A program made the translations under genes and the position numbers. The notes beneath the pieces are model-generated. The model was given only the letters and a program-made list of their open reading frames with translations, was not told where the DNA came from and made no database searches. A DNA stretch of 64,000 bases from Rhodocollybia butyracea (lineage: Eukaryota > Basidiomycota > Agaricomycetes > Agaricales > Omphalotaceae): assembly GCA_015501585.1 (NCBI GenBank), contig JADNRY010000036.1, forward strand, positions 124,001 through 188,000. The letters run 5' to 3'. Each line of letters begins with the position of its first letter. Positions within the stretch are counted from its first letter, which is position 1. Positions 41,392-53,576 of the stretch are shown one piece after another.

Positions 41392-43097
41392 TCAAATAAC
41401 TTGAGGATGAGGTGTCGCTGTTACAGATACCCCATTCCACACTGCAAGCAAAGATGTAATGTTGTCCGCATCAATGAAAATGCCACTTGAATGAGAATCT
41501 GTAAAAAGGGCCTTCAAGTCCTGAAGCATGGCAATGCGAGACTGGGAACTATTAATGTTGAAACCACCCACTGCTTCCAGCATTGCATGCCATTGAAAAT
41601 TCCTGTAAGGTTTTGCATTGAGCAGACCAACTTGCCAAAGGACCGCGGGTCGAATGCAGAGCCAAGACAACAACACATCTGGGCATGGTTCATTCTCTGG
41701 CGAGATGAAAATGACAGGATCAGGAAGGATATGTTTGAGCAACAAGGGTCCAGTAACACTATGGAGGGGAGGAAGTTTGCAACAGGCTAGATCCCATGGA
41801 TCAAGGTGGTGAGGATACCCTTTGTGAACTATGGCTTTAAAACAATTGCTTTCCTGTGGTGCTGGGACAGTATTGACCTTTGAAGATTGACCTGGAAAAA
41901 AAATGAGTAATGAAGAGAGAAATAAGTGAACAGAATACACTGGTTTGAGCCCTTTTTCTTGCTTTAGGGACCGCTGGTTTTGGGAAGGGAAATCCAGTCA
42001 TCTTGGGTGATATTGAGTGCTTGTATATAAGGAAGAGTGGGCCAATTGATGGCAAGCACAGGTGCAGGTCCTGAGAAAAACATAGATGGACCATGGAGAG
42101 TAGAATGGCCAGCCATGGCTGAATTACTTGTTTCAAAAGAACTGAGAACAGAAGCTGAGTGGAATTGCTCGTAAACATAGTTCCTCATACATGTATAACA
42201 TTTGAAGCATCTGGGAAGGCTTGCATAAACAACTCAGTGTAATGGCTGTTCATCAGATATATTGATGCAAAGATCAGAGCCATGAACAGGGAGCTTAGAT
42301 GTCCAATCTTTGTCAAGAGTGGCAACAACAATGCCCAAACTTGCAATCGGAAGCACTGTTTCATTCCGAACAAGCCACATGGGAACTCCAATTTGATAAA
42401 GATCAGCAGCTGTTGAGCTGTTGCCAACGAATGTGCTGATAATGAAGGATTCTAGAGGAAAGCCATGATTGACATCCCGTAGACAAGGCAACCACTTCTC
42501 CAACCACTGACAGCATGCAAAAGTTTCCAAACCAACCTGCTGCAAACATGCAAGCTGCAAGGACACCATAGAGAGTTCTCCTGGCTTGGACAAAGCCAGA
42601 CTGTACTTCCGAAGTTGATCATGGCCCTGAACCATGTACTTGTCATGAAGGAATTCATTGGGGAGGTGAGATAATGACATAAGGAATGTGGTGCAGGCAT
42701 TTCTGATTTTGAGGGTAAGAGGAGAAGCTAACTTAACAAGCCCAACAACACTGCCCAGAACAATCACTTCATAATTGCTTGGGCTTGGATGGAACCAGGT
42801 CCAGTGCAGCTGGTGAGTAAGTGAGTCAGTGGGGTTGGGAATAACAGCCAAATGACCAACTCTGGGGTGCCAGGGCTGGGGCCATAAGCAAGGATCACCT
42901 TTACCAAAATTGTGGTGTTTGTGCATCCATGTTTTACATAGCCCAATAGGCGCATAGACCACAGACATGTTAGGAGTGGTAACAAACAACCCAATACTAT
43001 GATCTAGTTTGTACTGGTCTTTGAAATGCGTTACAAAACAACTGTAACAGCTAGCAAACAATACCGCACTAAAACAGACTATCAGATTTAGGAGCAA
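41392..43097 (-). pseudogene. Decayed gene of a repetitive Agaricomycete family
   Basis: The minus strand shows a long piece (43097-42234) with SVVYAPIGLCKTWMHKHHNF, GDPCLWPQPWHPRVGHLAVI and FHPSPSNYEVIVLG, then after a one-base shift YTELFMQAFPDASNVIHV, then RNYVYEQFHSASVLSS (42188-41964) and finally LLSWLCIRPAVLWQVGLLNA (41940-41392). I recall similar proteins as numerous, uncharacterised copies in mushroom genomes, possibly transposon-associated; no function is known to me. Exon borders are unclear and at least one frame shift is needed near 42240, so I treat it as a relic. Confidence 0.5.
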
Positions 43098-43120
43098 GAT
43101 TGAGTTGTCAGAGATTCCTC
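43070..43120. repeat. Dispersed repeat, copy 1
   Basis: Ends in TTGTCAGAGATTCCTC, preceded by an ACTATCA...GGAGCAAG context; the same arrangement occurs at 44139-44190. Confidence 0.5.
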
Positions 43121-43462
43121 CGGGATAACAATAAGATCAGATTAAGCTAGCTAACACAAACTCCAGTACTGAGTATAAGGCTAGCATGGTGACTATATCA
43201 ATTAAGCTCTGCGGACAGAGCTAGCTCAACTAAGTCAAAATGTTGTTGTGGAATAAGTGATCTGGTTACACTTGTGCACTCGGTTGTTAGACCTTTAGTA
43301 CAATTGTCTGGGTCTCCCCCAGGACTTCTACAGTATTTATACTACTTACAATACCTTCTAGAATATTCTACATAGTACTGGTAAGTAGGCTGAGTAAGTA
43401 ATGAGTAATTAGTACTAACGAAAGTACTAGAACATTCCAGTACAGACTCAAATCTACAACAC

Positions 43463-43484
43463 ATGTGTGTGTGTGTGTGTGAAC
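43463..43484. repeat. (GT)n microsatellite
   Basis: About ten GT dinucleotides in a row (CATGTGTGTG...GTGAAC). Confidence 0.85.
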
Positions 43485-46400
43485 TGGGGATGCAGGGGGC
43501 TCCTTGATCCTGAACCACCATCATCCCGTTAATTTCTCATGCCCCTGGCTGGTTTCTTTTTGTGTTTTGGTGTCGAGTAAGGAGATAGACTGTCACGCTG
43601 CACTCTGCAATCTCACGCAGAAGGCCAGCCTTCATCCACATTGCAGGACAGTCTATTAGTCTCAACACTACCTCCCTGGGAGGCTTAGGATTCGAGGAAT
43701 AGTGGCATCACTCTTTGTCTTAACCTTTTCAGCGCCACTGGACACCACATTTTTGGGCCCTAGGCTACTTTCTACCACTACCAACCACACTACACTGCCA
43801 TATCTACTTCCTTTATCACCATTTTCTCTATCCACCGCCTATTCCACTCTTGACATCCTCTTATCTTGAACTTGGCCCATGGCAGTTGTTTTGGGAAACA
43901 CACATGTCCTCCTGCACATTCACAATCTTCATTCTGGCCTGCTCAGGCCTGCTGCAAAGACCTTGTCCCTCTTTGCCGCCGCCCAGAGTGGTGACCAAAA
44001 AAATGAGTGTATTGGCTTCCAGAAACAGATCAATCACTGCACTGTGTTGACACATGCCTGTCAACTCACTATTTGGGTATTTACGTGTAGGGATGCGAAA
44101 GGTGCTATAAAACAGCCTAACAAAACACTACCACACCTAACCAGACTATCAATATGTAAGGGAGCAAGGGCGGGTTGTCAGAGATTCCTCAAGGGAAAGT
44201 CTTGTAATATCGGATGTACATGCGCGACTGCTCCAGGTTCAAGACTGTAGCGCTAACGTGGGTAACTAAGCTTAAACAACTCTTAGAACTAAGTAAAGAG
44301 AAGGCTAGTTGGGTGTATGAGTGTACGAGGGAACCAGATGTGTATGTCCAAATCAATTAACCAAAAACCAAAACCAATACAATGAAAACTAAGATTCTCC
44401 TAGGCAAACTCTGGCTCTAGCTAGAATAGTAATCTTGAGGTTTGTCAACAGCTCTAGGCAAACTCTGGCATAGCTGCTGTGACGCCGTAAAGTCCTCGAC
44501 CAAACTCTGGGCCAAGCTACGATATTGTGAGTGAACTTAATCACTAGGAACTCGTACCACAATCTTAGTGGCTTGTCTAACATTGTGAAGAAGTCAACTA
44601 AGGATCCCTCACTCTGGAGCCAAATAATCCCTTACTAGAAACTGTCCCCTCTAAGAAAGCAACTAGATTTGAGTTAATCTGGAGTTTGAGAGAACTCCAC
44701 ACACTTAAATTTGATCAAGATATAAATGGGCTTTGCAAAGTGCGTGAAGTTAGATTACTTTCTAAAGATCACCAAGTCAGGAGGCATCACACTACTGATC
44801 CCATGGGGACGTTCTACGGAGCACTGGTCTTAGCAGTCAAGTCGAGGGCAAGAAACTTGTCTTATTGAATAAATATGTCTGGCTTATATACTGAGTAGAG
44901 AGAGTTTAATATGGAAATAGATGAAACAGATATGGAGAGAGACGGAAAGAGAGTGGAACAGAGGAATCTGGCTTGGAAATGAAACTCCAGCCTATATATG
45001 GTACACACAATAAAGAAATAGTCCATTCCTGGGTATATATCAGAGGTAAAATATGATTTCATGAGGATTAACATAGTTTTAGAGTGTTTTGATCCGAGGG
45101 AGGTTTCTCCAATTACTCCACAATTCTCTGGGGTCAGGAGTACCTGTACGCTTCATGACCACTTGCTGCCCAGTTTCCCTTGGGTGAGTTTCATTCTATT
45201 CCTTGGGTAGTTCTGTCCATCCTGAGTGTAATTGTAAGGATCTAGGCAGAATCCTTCAAGCGCGGGTTACAAATCTGGAAACCAAAGTGCGGATACGCTC
45301 CATACTTCTGTCATTCAGCCGAACTGGGAAAGTTGGTTTGAGATGTGAAAGGATGTGAGTGTAGAATGGTTCCGAAGTGCCTATGGGATGTAAGACTTGT
45401 GTCGGGATTGTCCAAGGGACTAATGTAGGGACGGCAGGTCTGTACTGGCGATAGAATGAACTTGGCGAGTAAACCTAAGAGTAGATGAGTTTCCGACTCG
45501 AAGGGTAGGACCCACTAAGTGCAAGCGGCTTTGATAGCAATATGAGCGGAAGCGGAAGGTCAAGCGGTAGCTGACCTGATGCAGCGCAAACAGAGTGGAA
45601 CCAAATAGATGATAGTAAATTGCAGAGGTTGTGAAAACAATGGAATGAAGAAACAGAGTTAAAGAAACAGATAAAGCAAGAAACTGGAACACACAAGAGC
45701 ACACGAGTCAAGGGGTTAAGCAATATTTCCAATCTACTGTACTTGACATGGTATGGAACTATATAAAGGGTACTCGAGGACCGGAGTAGCGATAGGTAAT
45801 AATCTGAGAGTAGAAAAGACAAGAATAGCCAAAAGAAGTACAAGGGATGAAAGACAACAATGAACATAAGCGGAAGCGGCGGGATGAGCATAAAGCATAT
45901 GTATGATTGTAAGAATGATGGAGAATGGATTGATGGGATCATAGAAAGTGTACAGTGAAGGAAAAAGTAAAATGGAAGCAAAGTGGAAGTGTATCGGAAC
46001 CGGAAATGCGGCGGAAGCGGGTTATGTAATGGTAAGCGGGAAACATCGGCAGTCTGTATATGCCTAGGGCATGACAGTAATTAACATTCTCTTGACAAGG
46101 CCTGTTGTCTAGCTTTCCAACAACACCACTTATGCTAGTCTCAAGCAACTGTGCTGAGTCTGTACAAGTGATTCCCAATAGTCGGCTTTAACAGATAAGA
46201 CCTCCCGTGTATGATTTTTAAGATCAAACATCTTGATTTGCCAAGACTATCCCGGCGCGTAGCTTTCCATGGAATTGCTATGCATGTTTCTACCGTCTTC
46301 ATGGTTGCGACCGGTGCCACAAATAGACCTCTACGGTTTCCTCGGGATTGTTCTGGTCCCTTGTTACGGACTGTAAAGTCCACATCTTAACATAGCTCAT

Positions 46401-47198
46401 TGGGGGTCTTAGTGCGAGGGATGCCTTCCCTCATAATTCCTTCCCTTGAGTAACGCGTTGGCTTAGTACTTATCCTGCTTCAAGATGTCCTGTAGTTTAG
46501 CGAGTATACACTCTTGGGTATAACTAGATTGACAATCTAGCATTACATCTCTGGGCAGGCTACGCTTGTGAGCATACCTTCACAGCTCGCTGAGTATTAT
46601 TGTTAAGTTCTTTGCCTCAGCAACAGCTATCACGCTCGGGCTCTGTATAACTCTCTTATTGCATTGTATAACATGTACAAAATGTCAAAATGTACGGTTA
46701 CACGCCTTAGGCCAATTTTAGGCCTAATATCTCCCTCAAACTAATGATCTGACCATCCCCGGTCAGCCCACCAAGCCTAGGATCAACTCTGCTAGCAATC
46801 CCTTTTATGTTCTCGGCATTTAGCATTCTAATTTCTCTACCACGGGCTAGTCTGGACATACTACCCCTAAGTTTAACTGGGATCATTTCTGACGTCGGGT
46901 GCTTATGTGCATCAGGTGTCAACAATTGAATTGATCTACAAGACAGCATATGCTGCAGGCGCCTAGACTCCTGATTGGGGATTCCAATCATTTCCTCGAT
47001 AACATTTTCTTTAAGTTTAACATTTTTTTAAGTCTTTGAGAACTCTGAAAACACCTTTATCACATTCATATATTGTGATATGTTGCTTTATGTCTTAAGA
47101 CAGATGCCGGTCACTTCGGCTACGGCTTTGGGCAACAATCTATTAATAAGGCAACATTGAAATTTTGAACAAGTCCCATCATCGTCTCTCCCACCACC
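43485..47198. other. Gene-poor repeat-like region
   Basis: No gene supported over 3.7 kb. Contains the second copy of the repeat seen at 43070 (44139-44190), a local duplication of CTCTAGGCAAACTCTGG (near 44396 and 44452), and several GCGGAAGCGG words between 45540 and 46020. The mixture resembles old LTR or promoter debris, but no LTR pair was found. Confidence 0.35.
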
Positions 47199-49370
47199 AT
47201 GTCCGCCAACCAAGGCCTTCCCAACTGGTGGCCTATGCTGCCTACTGACATTATTGAGGCCTATCTAGCTCTTTTGTCTACTTCCGACTCGGATGATCTC
47301 CTTGATGATTTCAAAAGCAAGAAACCTTCCTTTTTTGCCCTGGCTGAGCCACTGGTGCAGAAATTCAACATTCCCGACCTGACTCAAAATGACTCATATT
47401 TCATCGGTCAAGATCTCGTTCAACTCCCTATTATGGGGGACATTCCACAGCAGTACTCTGCTTGAATGATATGGGCATCGGCCATCGCCATCCAGCGCAA
47501 GCTGTCACCACATCTTTTGGCTGTTGCCAAGGACAAGTCTTATCAGCCCAGCGAGGAAACGAGATCCATCTGCCTTGCTTTTTCTGTCTTGACCCCTCGA
47601 CTTGTAGATGCTTTTCCAACTTTAACTTTATCGTTTTAATAGGTTTTCCTCCATACACATGTCTTAGGACAGCGATCTTGCCCGCTAATCATCAAAAGTA
47701 TAATTGCAGCTTGCCAGAGACTGTCCCAGATCATTCGTTGAATGGAGACTTCTCCTAGTACCAAACCAGTATGGTATCTGGCCGACCATATGGTCTGGGA
47801 AATCCTGGTACATTCTTATTTATTATTTTGTCTGGTTTTAACTTATTCATGGGCGTCTTATAGGAGTACATGAACTTTCACTTCTACATGCCTGACCATC
47901 CTATTCTGATCTTACTAGACAAAGGCTGCCGGGAAACCAATTGGCTTGGAGACCAGGAGCCCATTGACGACGGTGTGCCTGACGCTCCCAGGTCTATTTC
48001 TGAGGAAGGAGAAGAGGAGGTAGAAGAGAACAGCAATGTCCCTTCTGAAGGTGAATGGTCAACTTATGAAGCACCGCTGTCTCCTTTGAGGGTATGTTTT
48101 CTTTCCTTATCATAGATTTCTTTTGTAATATTTGTTTTGTTTAGGCATCTCCTGCTGAGGAGAGACCTTCCCATTATCTGACTTGAAAAACCAAGGCGCA
48201 CAAGGCAAAAAGAACCTCTCCGGCCCTGCCTCCCAAGGTTGTTTCCAAGAAGTTTAAAAGGACTCCAGCACCAAAATTCATTCCCAAGATCTCGAAAGAG
48301 GTGAAAACACTGGTTGGTTCAAAGAGCTCCAAGGCTCCTAAAGTCTTACTGGAAGTCCAAGAGGTCAAGTCATCAAAGGGTAAGCCACTAGCCACCAAAA
48401 CAAAGGTTGCCGGTTCTTCTAGAGGCAAGACAAAGACAAAGGATGTCAAGGGAAAAGGCAAGGAGGTGGTACCAGACTCTGCCATGGTAAGCCGCCAGCA
48501 CCTTTATTTTCCTTTCGGAGCTTTCCTAACCTTCATGTCCAGCCCCCTAGTCTTAAGTGTAAATGTCTGAATGACACCAAGGAAGAGGCTAAGGCCGCAA
48601 TTATTCCTATTCCCACACCGGCTCCTTGACTCAAAACCATCAAGTAGTCCGTCCCTGTGGTTGAGATCCCAGTTCCTGTGGCTTCTGGTTCAAAAAACAA
48701 GGTTACAGTTCCTCCAGAGCCTTCTCCTGAACCAACACCTGCCCGACAGCTTGATTCATTGGTATACAAACACCCCCAACTATTCTTCCAGACTCCATGG
48801 ACTCGGAACTCTTTCCATCTTAGCTTCCTTTTGATGTCAACAGTGAATTCTTATCATTGCAGAAATATTCTAGATATCTTCCATTGTGGTCTTCGTCTGT
48901 TGTGAACAGTACTACTGGAAAGTCGTTAAGGTCAAAGGTCACGTTTATCGCGAAGTGAAGCATGTTGTTGCAGTTTCCTTTACCGCGGTGTCTTCACCAA
49001 CTATTGTAACACATTCGAGACGGCTGAAGAGCCGGACTATGTTGTCACTCTTGCTACCGATGCTGACGTGGGTGTCCTTCAGTTCAAAGAGTGGTTTGAC
49101 TGCAATGATGAGTCTAGGGCTCTCACTCCTGGACTTCCGCTCAACTCTCCTCTTAAGTCAGACGGTACCCACTGGGCTATCCTCTTGGGGCATCTTGGTG
49201 ATACCAAAGCCTGGAAGTCCCTCGTGGATAATCTTTTTATTTGCGTTCAGTCCCGTCGGCTTCATCTTTCCAACCGCCCAAATCGTTGAGGACGCTATGG
49301 TGTCATTGCCTGAGGCTACAGCCATGGGTTCATCCTACCGACTTTGCGATCTCAGCCCATAGCGCTCACT
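47199..49370 (+). pseudogene. Decayed multi-exon gene of unknown function
   Basis: Begins MSANQGLPNWWPMLPTDIIE and continues for 88 codons with good coding character, then further exon-like pieces: MNFHFYMPDHPILILLDKGC with an acidic stretch (47870-48090), a Lys/Ser/Pro-rich basic region (48127-48486), a Pro/Val-rich part (48542-48760) and a compact domain (FKEWFDCNDESRALTPGLPL, 49080-49287). In-frame TGA at 48184, TGA and TAG near 48630-48650 and frame changes around 48960-49020 break it. It looks like a nuclear or gag-like protein with an acidic-basic middle, but I do not recognise it. Confidence 0.45.
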
Positions 49371-49879
49371 TCATTAAATAAGTACAAATTCTGTTCAGCA
49401 GATTGTCTAATTGTATATACCGTTTTTATCCCTAATGCTACTTGCAAAATCAACTTAGTTTTGTTCTCTGGACTGATGGGCCAGAGGTTGCTCAACAGGC
49501 CGTATGCTAAGACCACTAATGGCATCAATTCAACCATTGTCTGTCAGTTCATCTGTCTCTGAGTTGTTCCATGCCCTCTTCTCTGCCCCTGTCCTTGTCC
49601 CTGGTACAGCTCCTGTTTCAACAGATTGCCACTACTCAGTGGAAGAATACCTTCATTTTGGGGTTGTGCTTGCCGTATCTCCATCAGCTTCAGGAGTGGG
49701 CATTGTCCAAGCACCCCAAGATGTGCTCTATCTTATCCCGGATACCTGTATGTTTAAACCATCAGGTACAATGAGTTCAAACTCGAAACTTGTTAGGATA
49801 AATATCTCTGCCAAATACAGATATGCCCTCATCGGACATAAAAGTTAACCCCTACGGCGCTTCTCAAGAGAAAACTAAT

Positions 49880-50939
49880 TCAAGACCATCCCATATTGTA
49901 CCAAGCTTGCCTTGCAGCGCCCTCTTTAGCGATCTGCTTAGACTTTCCCGTTGACATTCCCTTTGCAATCCCATTCACTGTCCAGCGTCAGCACTGTAGC
50001 ATACAGGACATTAAAATGCTCACCTTGACAAGTAGCGGTCCAAGCTCCCGCATGCGAAGGACCACTGAATACAGTTGGATACTCTACCATCACACGTCGC
50101 TGCGTAGCAGTCTGATTGAACAGAGGTAGGAACGCAAGCTTCGGCTGGGCATGGGTAATAAGGCTTGAGAAACTTGGGGTCATAGCAGGGTCCTGATTAA
50201 TGCTAGCACTGTATACAGTCGGCGACGTAGGGGCTGAAGATGATAAAGGTTGAGGAGCGTAGAATGCTGGGATGTCAAACTTTGCTTTCTTTTGAGGCAG
50301 CAATTGGTTTGAGGTGCTAGACTGAGCAGGAGTGTCGTCGTTGATCAAACTGTCTATCCAAGTTTGAACGGGTTGCATGCCTCCTTCTTTGTATACGGCT
50401 CCAATGTATGCATAGAACAGTAGTCAAGTTTCCTATAAACATGGTTAGGAATATTCTTTTAAACATAATAACCCAATAACTCACCTCAGCAGACCTCAAC
50501 GAAGGTACCAGATCTGGCATACACCATACTCTCTAAACCAACGTCAGCCAATAACTTGAGTAAATGATCATTCACGGACTTTGCGGAGACCATACATTGT
50601 GACCCATCTATCCAAGTTTCCCTCAGAAAGGATAATTTTACGCTGCTCCTACTTAAAAGTCAACACTATGAACAATTGATATTCAAAACTGGAAACCAAG
50701 GGTACCAGCATTTCCTTGCCCGATAAAACTGGTTGTCGATGGAAGAGAGCGATACTGATCACAATGGCCAATGCATTTTCTCCTAACTCCGAGAGTCGTT
50801 TGTTTACAAAATCTTCATCAAGCTCGTCGAATCTGCGCAATGACCTATGTGTTAGAACCTGCAATAGAATTTGACCATTAAGCTGGGGCAAAGGGGGGGG
50901 ACTTTGGGCTGTTTGTGACAATATGCGCTTTAGTGTCAT
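49880..50939 (-). pseudogene. RNase III-like plus dsRNA-binding domain protein, nonsense-mutated
   Basis: Five exons (50706-50939, 50576-50648, 50485-50528, 50024-50432, 49880-49977) join with consistent phases into 286 codons. The N-terminal RNase III-like fold (PPPLPQLNGQILLQVLTHRS, KRLSELGENALAIVI, LLFYAYIGAVYKEGG) precedes a Ser/Pro linker and a C-terminal dsRBD (EYPTVFSGPSHAGAWTATCQ, then VNGIAKGMSTGKSKQIAKEG). The RNase III signature ERLEFLGD is degenerate (KRLSELGEN), so catalytic acids are probably missing and the ancestral protein likely bound rather than cut dsRNA. An in-frame TGA at 50424-50426 (E-T-stop-L-L-F-Y) sits where arginine is plausible. Otherwise the frame is open, so the loss is recent. 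Confidence 0.7.
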
Positions 50940-51439
50940 GCTACCAGTAGAAGGAGACGAGACCAGTAGAATAGCCAGCGCTTGTACTCTCAGCACCAAG
51001 TGTATTTGGAACGATCTTGGTGGCGGGAACTATTTGGAGTTATGCTCGAGGCCTTGAGCGCTTGAGCTTTGAGCTTTATCGATTATCCGTGGAGATTTAA
51101 TGCTCCGCTCCAAAGTGTGAGTATGAAGGATAGGCCATACTTAGCAGTATCGATTGAACGGCAGAAAGAATTCGAAGTGACGGAACTTCGGTGAGTGCTT
51201 TAGCTTGTTTGAAGGTGATCAGTTTTTTTGATCAGCACACAGAAGAAGTAGCATCGTGGCTGGGTGGCGATTGGAACTTTTATGTAAATAAACCCTGATG
51301 AGATCTTGGCTCGAAGGGTGTTGACTGTTGCACTCAGATTATTTCATTTGCAACCTCTTCAAGCACATATGGTTACTCGTCGTCCTTGGCGTTCCGCCAC
51401 TCATATTTATTTGTTTTAGTATCCGCCAAAACAAATATC

Positions 51440-52665
51440 TTGCCGTTCTTCTTCCCCGTACGCTCTGGAAGAGCGACTCTTTGGCAACAACATGTGACAC
51501 TTTCGCGTGTTCAGCGGTGTTCTCGTCGCTGTCTTTGTTACCAAACTTGAACATTAGTACCCGTACAGAATGTAGACATCATTGTTGAAAGTGCGGCAGT
51601 GTATTTTGCTCAGCTTGTACATCACGTACGACTGCGCTGCTAGATACACGAAGTTTGCCTTTCTTAAATCCACCGAGAGGGGAGTCAGTATTTAACTGGG
51701 AGAACACCATTGTAGAGAATGCACATGTCTGTGATGACTGCTGGGACCAGCTTCATGGCGTAGCCAGCTACAGAAACATCTGTCCCCCATCGTCTCCGAC
51801 CTCCTCCGTGTCTTCGATCTCACCGTCGACTCCATCGTCTCCAATGTCTTCGCTCTCACCGTCAACGCCGTTGTCTCCAATGTCCTCCGCGTCTTCGCTC
51901 TCACCGTCAATGCCATCGTTGACACTCAGTGCGGTCAGTGTAGACACTTCACCATTATCCACAGGTTGTCCGGAAACTCCCCCAAATACACCACTTCTCT
52001 CTCCCACCTCCTCCGCTTCCTCTTTTCCCTCTTTCACCACCCTCGGTCCAAGCTTCTCCAAACACACCAAAGCAAAATCTACCCCTGTATCCCGCCGCTC
52101 CTCCATCGTTTCCCTGACATCCAATCCCGATCTCCAAGCCCTATCCGATAAAGAAAAGTGTTCACTCCCACTTGGAGAACTCCGTACTTACCCTCTCTGC
52201 CGCGCTTCTGCTATCTGCAAAGCCTCAGGGGGTGGTCGCTGGATTCCAGGTCCAGAACTTGCACAAGAAGAAGAAAGAGTATTCATGGAATATTCCAGCT
52301 ACTCTCCCCTTTATGGGGCCTTTCCAGCATCTGAATACCCCTTCTCTTTACCAACCACATTCAAGCCCTCTTCTCCAACCTCCTTCACCTGTTTCATCTC
52401 CTCCGACTTCTCACGCCGCTCATCCCGCTCAAATTCATCCCCAACCCTCGGCATTGGAAAACCACTCTGGCAAGTCGAGTGGGAATCCCGAATCTGCCGC
52501 GCAGAACGCGAAAGGGTGAACCCAGTGGTATGCACTGGCCCCAATGGCAAGTTTTGCGTTAGGGTCTATGGGAACAGCATGAAGGAGAGGATGAGTAAAT
52601 ATGAGGTTGATGAAATTGAAACACCAACAACAATCCCGGGGAGTTTTTCGTTGTTGACTTTTTGA
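51440..52665 (+). pseudogene. FYVE zinc-finger protein, nonsense-mutated
   Basis: The segment LLPRTLWKSDSLATTCDTFA followed by CRHHC-stop-KCGSVFCSACTSRT and LPFLNPPRG, then VCDDCWDQLHG, is an FYVE-type zinc finger (family core RRHHCRKCG). The conserved arginine codon is TGA at 51586-51588. A small intron or frame change lies between the first and second cysteine pairs (about 51510-51560), and the 5' end was not found. Downstream is a 200-residue Ser/Pro-rich region and a conserved C-terminus (VYGNSMKERMSKYEVDEIE), all open to TGA at 52665. FYVE proteins bind phosphatidylinositol 3-phosphate on endosomes and vacuoles. Confidence 0.7.
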
Positions 52666-52679
52666 TTGCCCGCCCGTTT

Positions 52680-53330
52680 GTCAATATTTGTTCTGAGTTG
52701 TGTTCATGTTCTCCTTTATTGTCCTCCATCCCTGGCCTTCCATTGCCTTAGTATCTAGCCTCACCCTATCTTAGTTTTAGCTTGCCTTATTCTCGCTTGC
52801 CTGCCCCTCTGCCTGCTTGCTTCATTGCTTCTTGTGTCTAATAATTTTTTGCTCATACATCCTGCCACCCACACATCTTGCATCATCGATGCATTATTCA
52901 TTGCTTACTTTGATACATGTCCAATATCTTTTTTCTGTTTTCCCTTCTGATTCATTGTTTATATTTGCAGTGCTATGTAAGTTTACTCTTATACCTCCTA
53001 CTCTTCCTCATATTCCTTGAGCTTCCCCCTTATCCGGTGTGGTGCCTCCTTCCCTCCCTCTCCTTGTCTTATAATTGCTATACGCTAACTTTTCAATCCT
53101 TCCTTCTTCTGTTGTTTTTGGGTTCTTCTCTCGTTTGTTTCTAATCTCTAATCCCTTGTTGTGGTTTTTGAGGTTTTATTCGTTTATTTTTCCTGCCTTT
53201 CCTTTTTTACCACCTTTGTTCATTGTACTTCTTCCTGTCATCCGAGATTATTGTCTGTTCTATTTTAGTGATATTTCTACCAGTGTTGGTTACTTAGTAT
53301 TTACGTGTATATGCCGTGATAGGTCGTGAT
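52680..53330. repeat. Pyrimidine-rich low-complexity region
   Basis: Plus strand is strongly T/C-rich for about 600 bases (many TTCCTT and TTTTCC words). It produces long but meaningless Leu/Phe/Pro frames. Nothing else seen. Confidence 0.6.
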
Positions 53331-53576
53331 GGTACCAAAAGGTTTAGCAATGAATGTCAGTGGATGGGAGAACGGTGAAATAACAGTCGATCGCCTGGTG
53401 TAAAGTTGCATACAGAATTGGAAGACAAGATAGAGCAGATATATATGCTCAGTAGCTATATTTATAGCACATACTCACAGTCCGTATTGTACAACTAAAT
53501 CTGGTCGTAATCTTGACTGCGAAAAATCGGGTGTCTAAATACTCTGGCAGGGCGTTTACGCTCATTGTTTTGATTA

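Noticed and set aside
43070..44190. The repeat pair as two LTRs of one element
   Set aside because: The similarity covers only about 50 bases and is not bounded by TG...CA ends or a target duplication.
44236..44260. GGTTCAAGACT as a tRNA T-arm
   Set aside because: No matching acceptor, D or anticodon arms around it; no tRNA is supported anywhere in the window.
52817..53329. Hydrophobic Leu/Phe-rich frames resembling membrane proteins
   Set aside because: They arise from the T/C-rich low-complexity sequence in more than one frame; no consistent start, splice or family signal.
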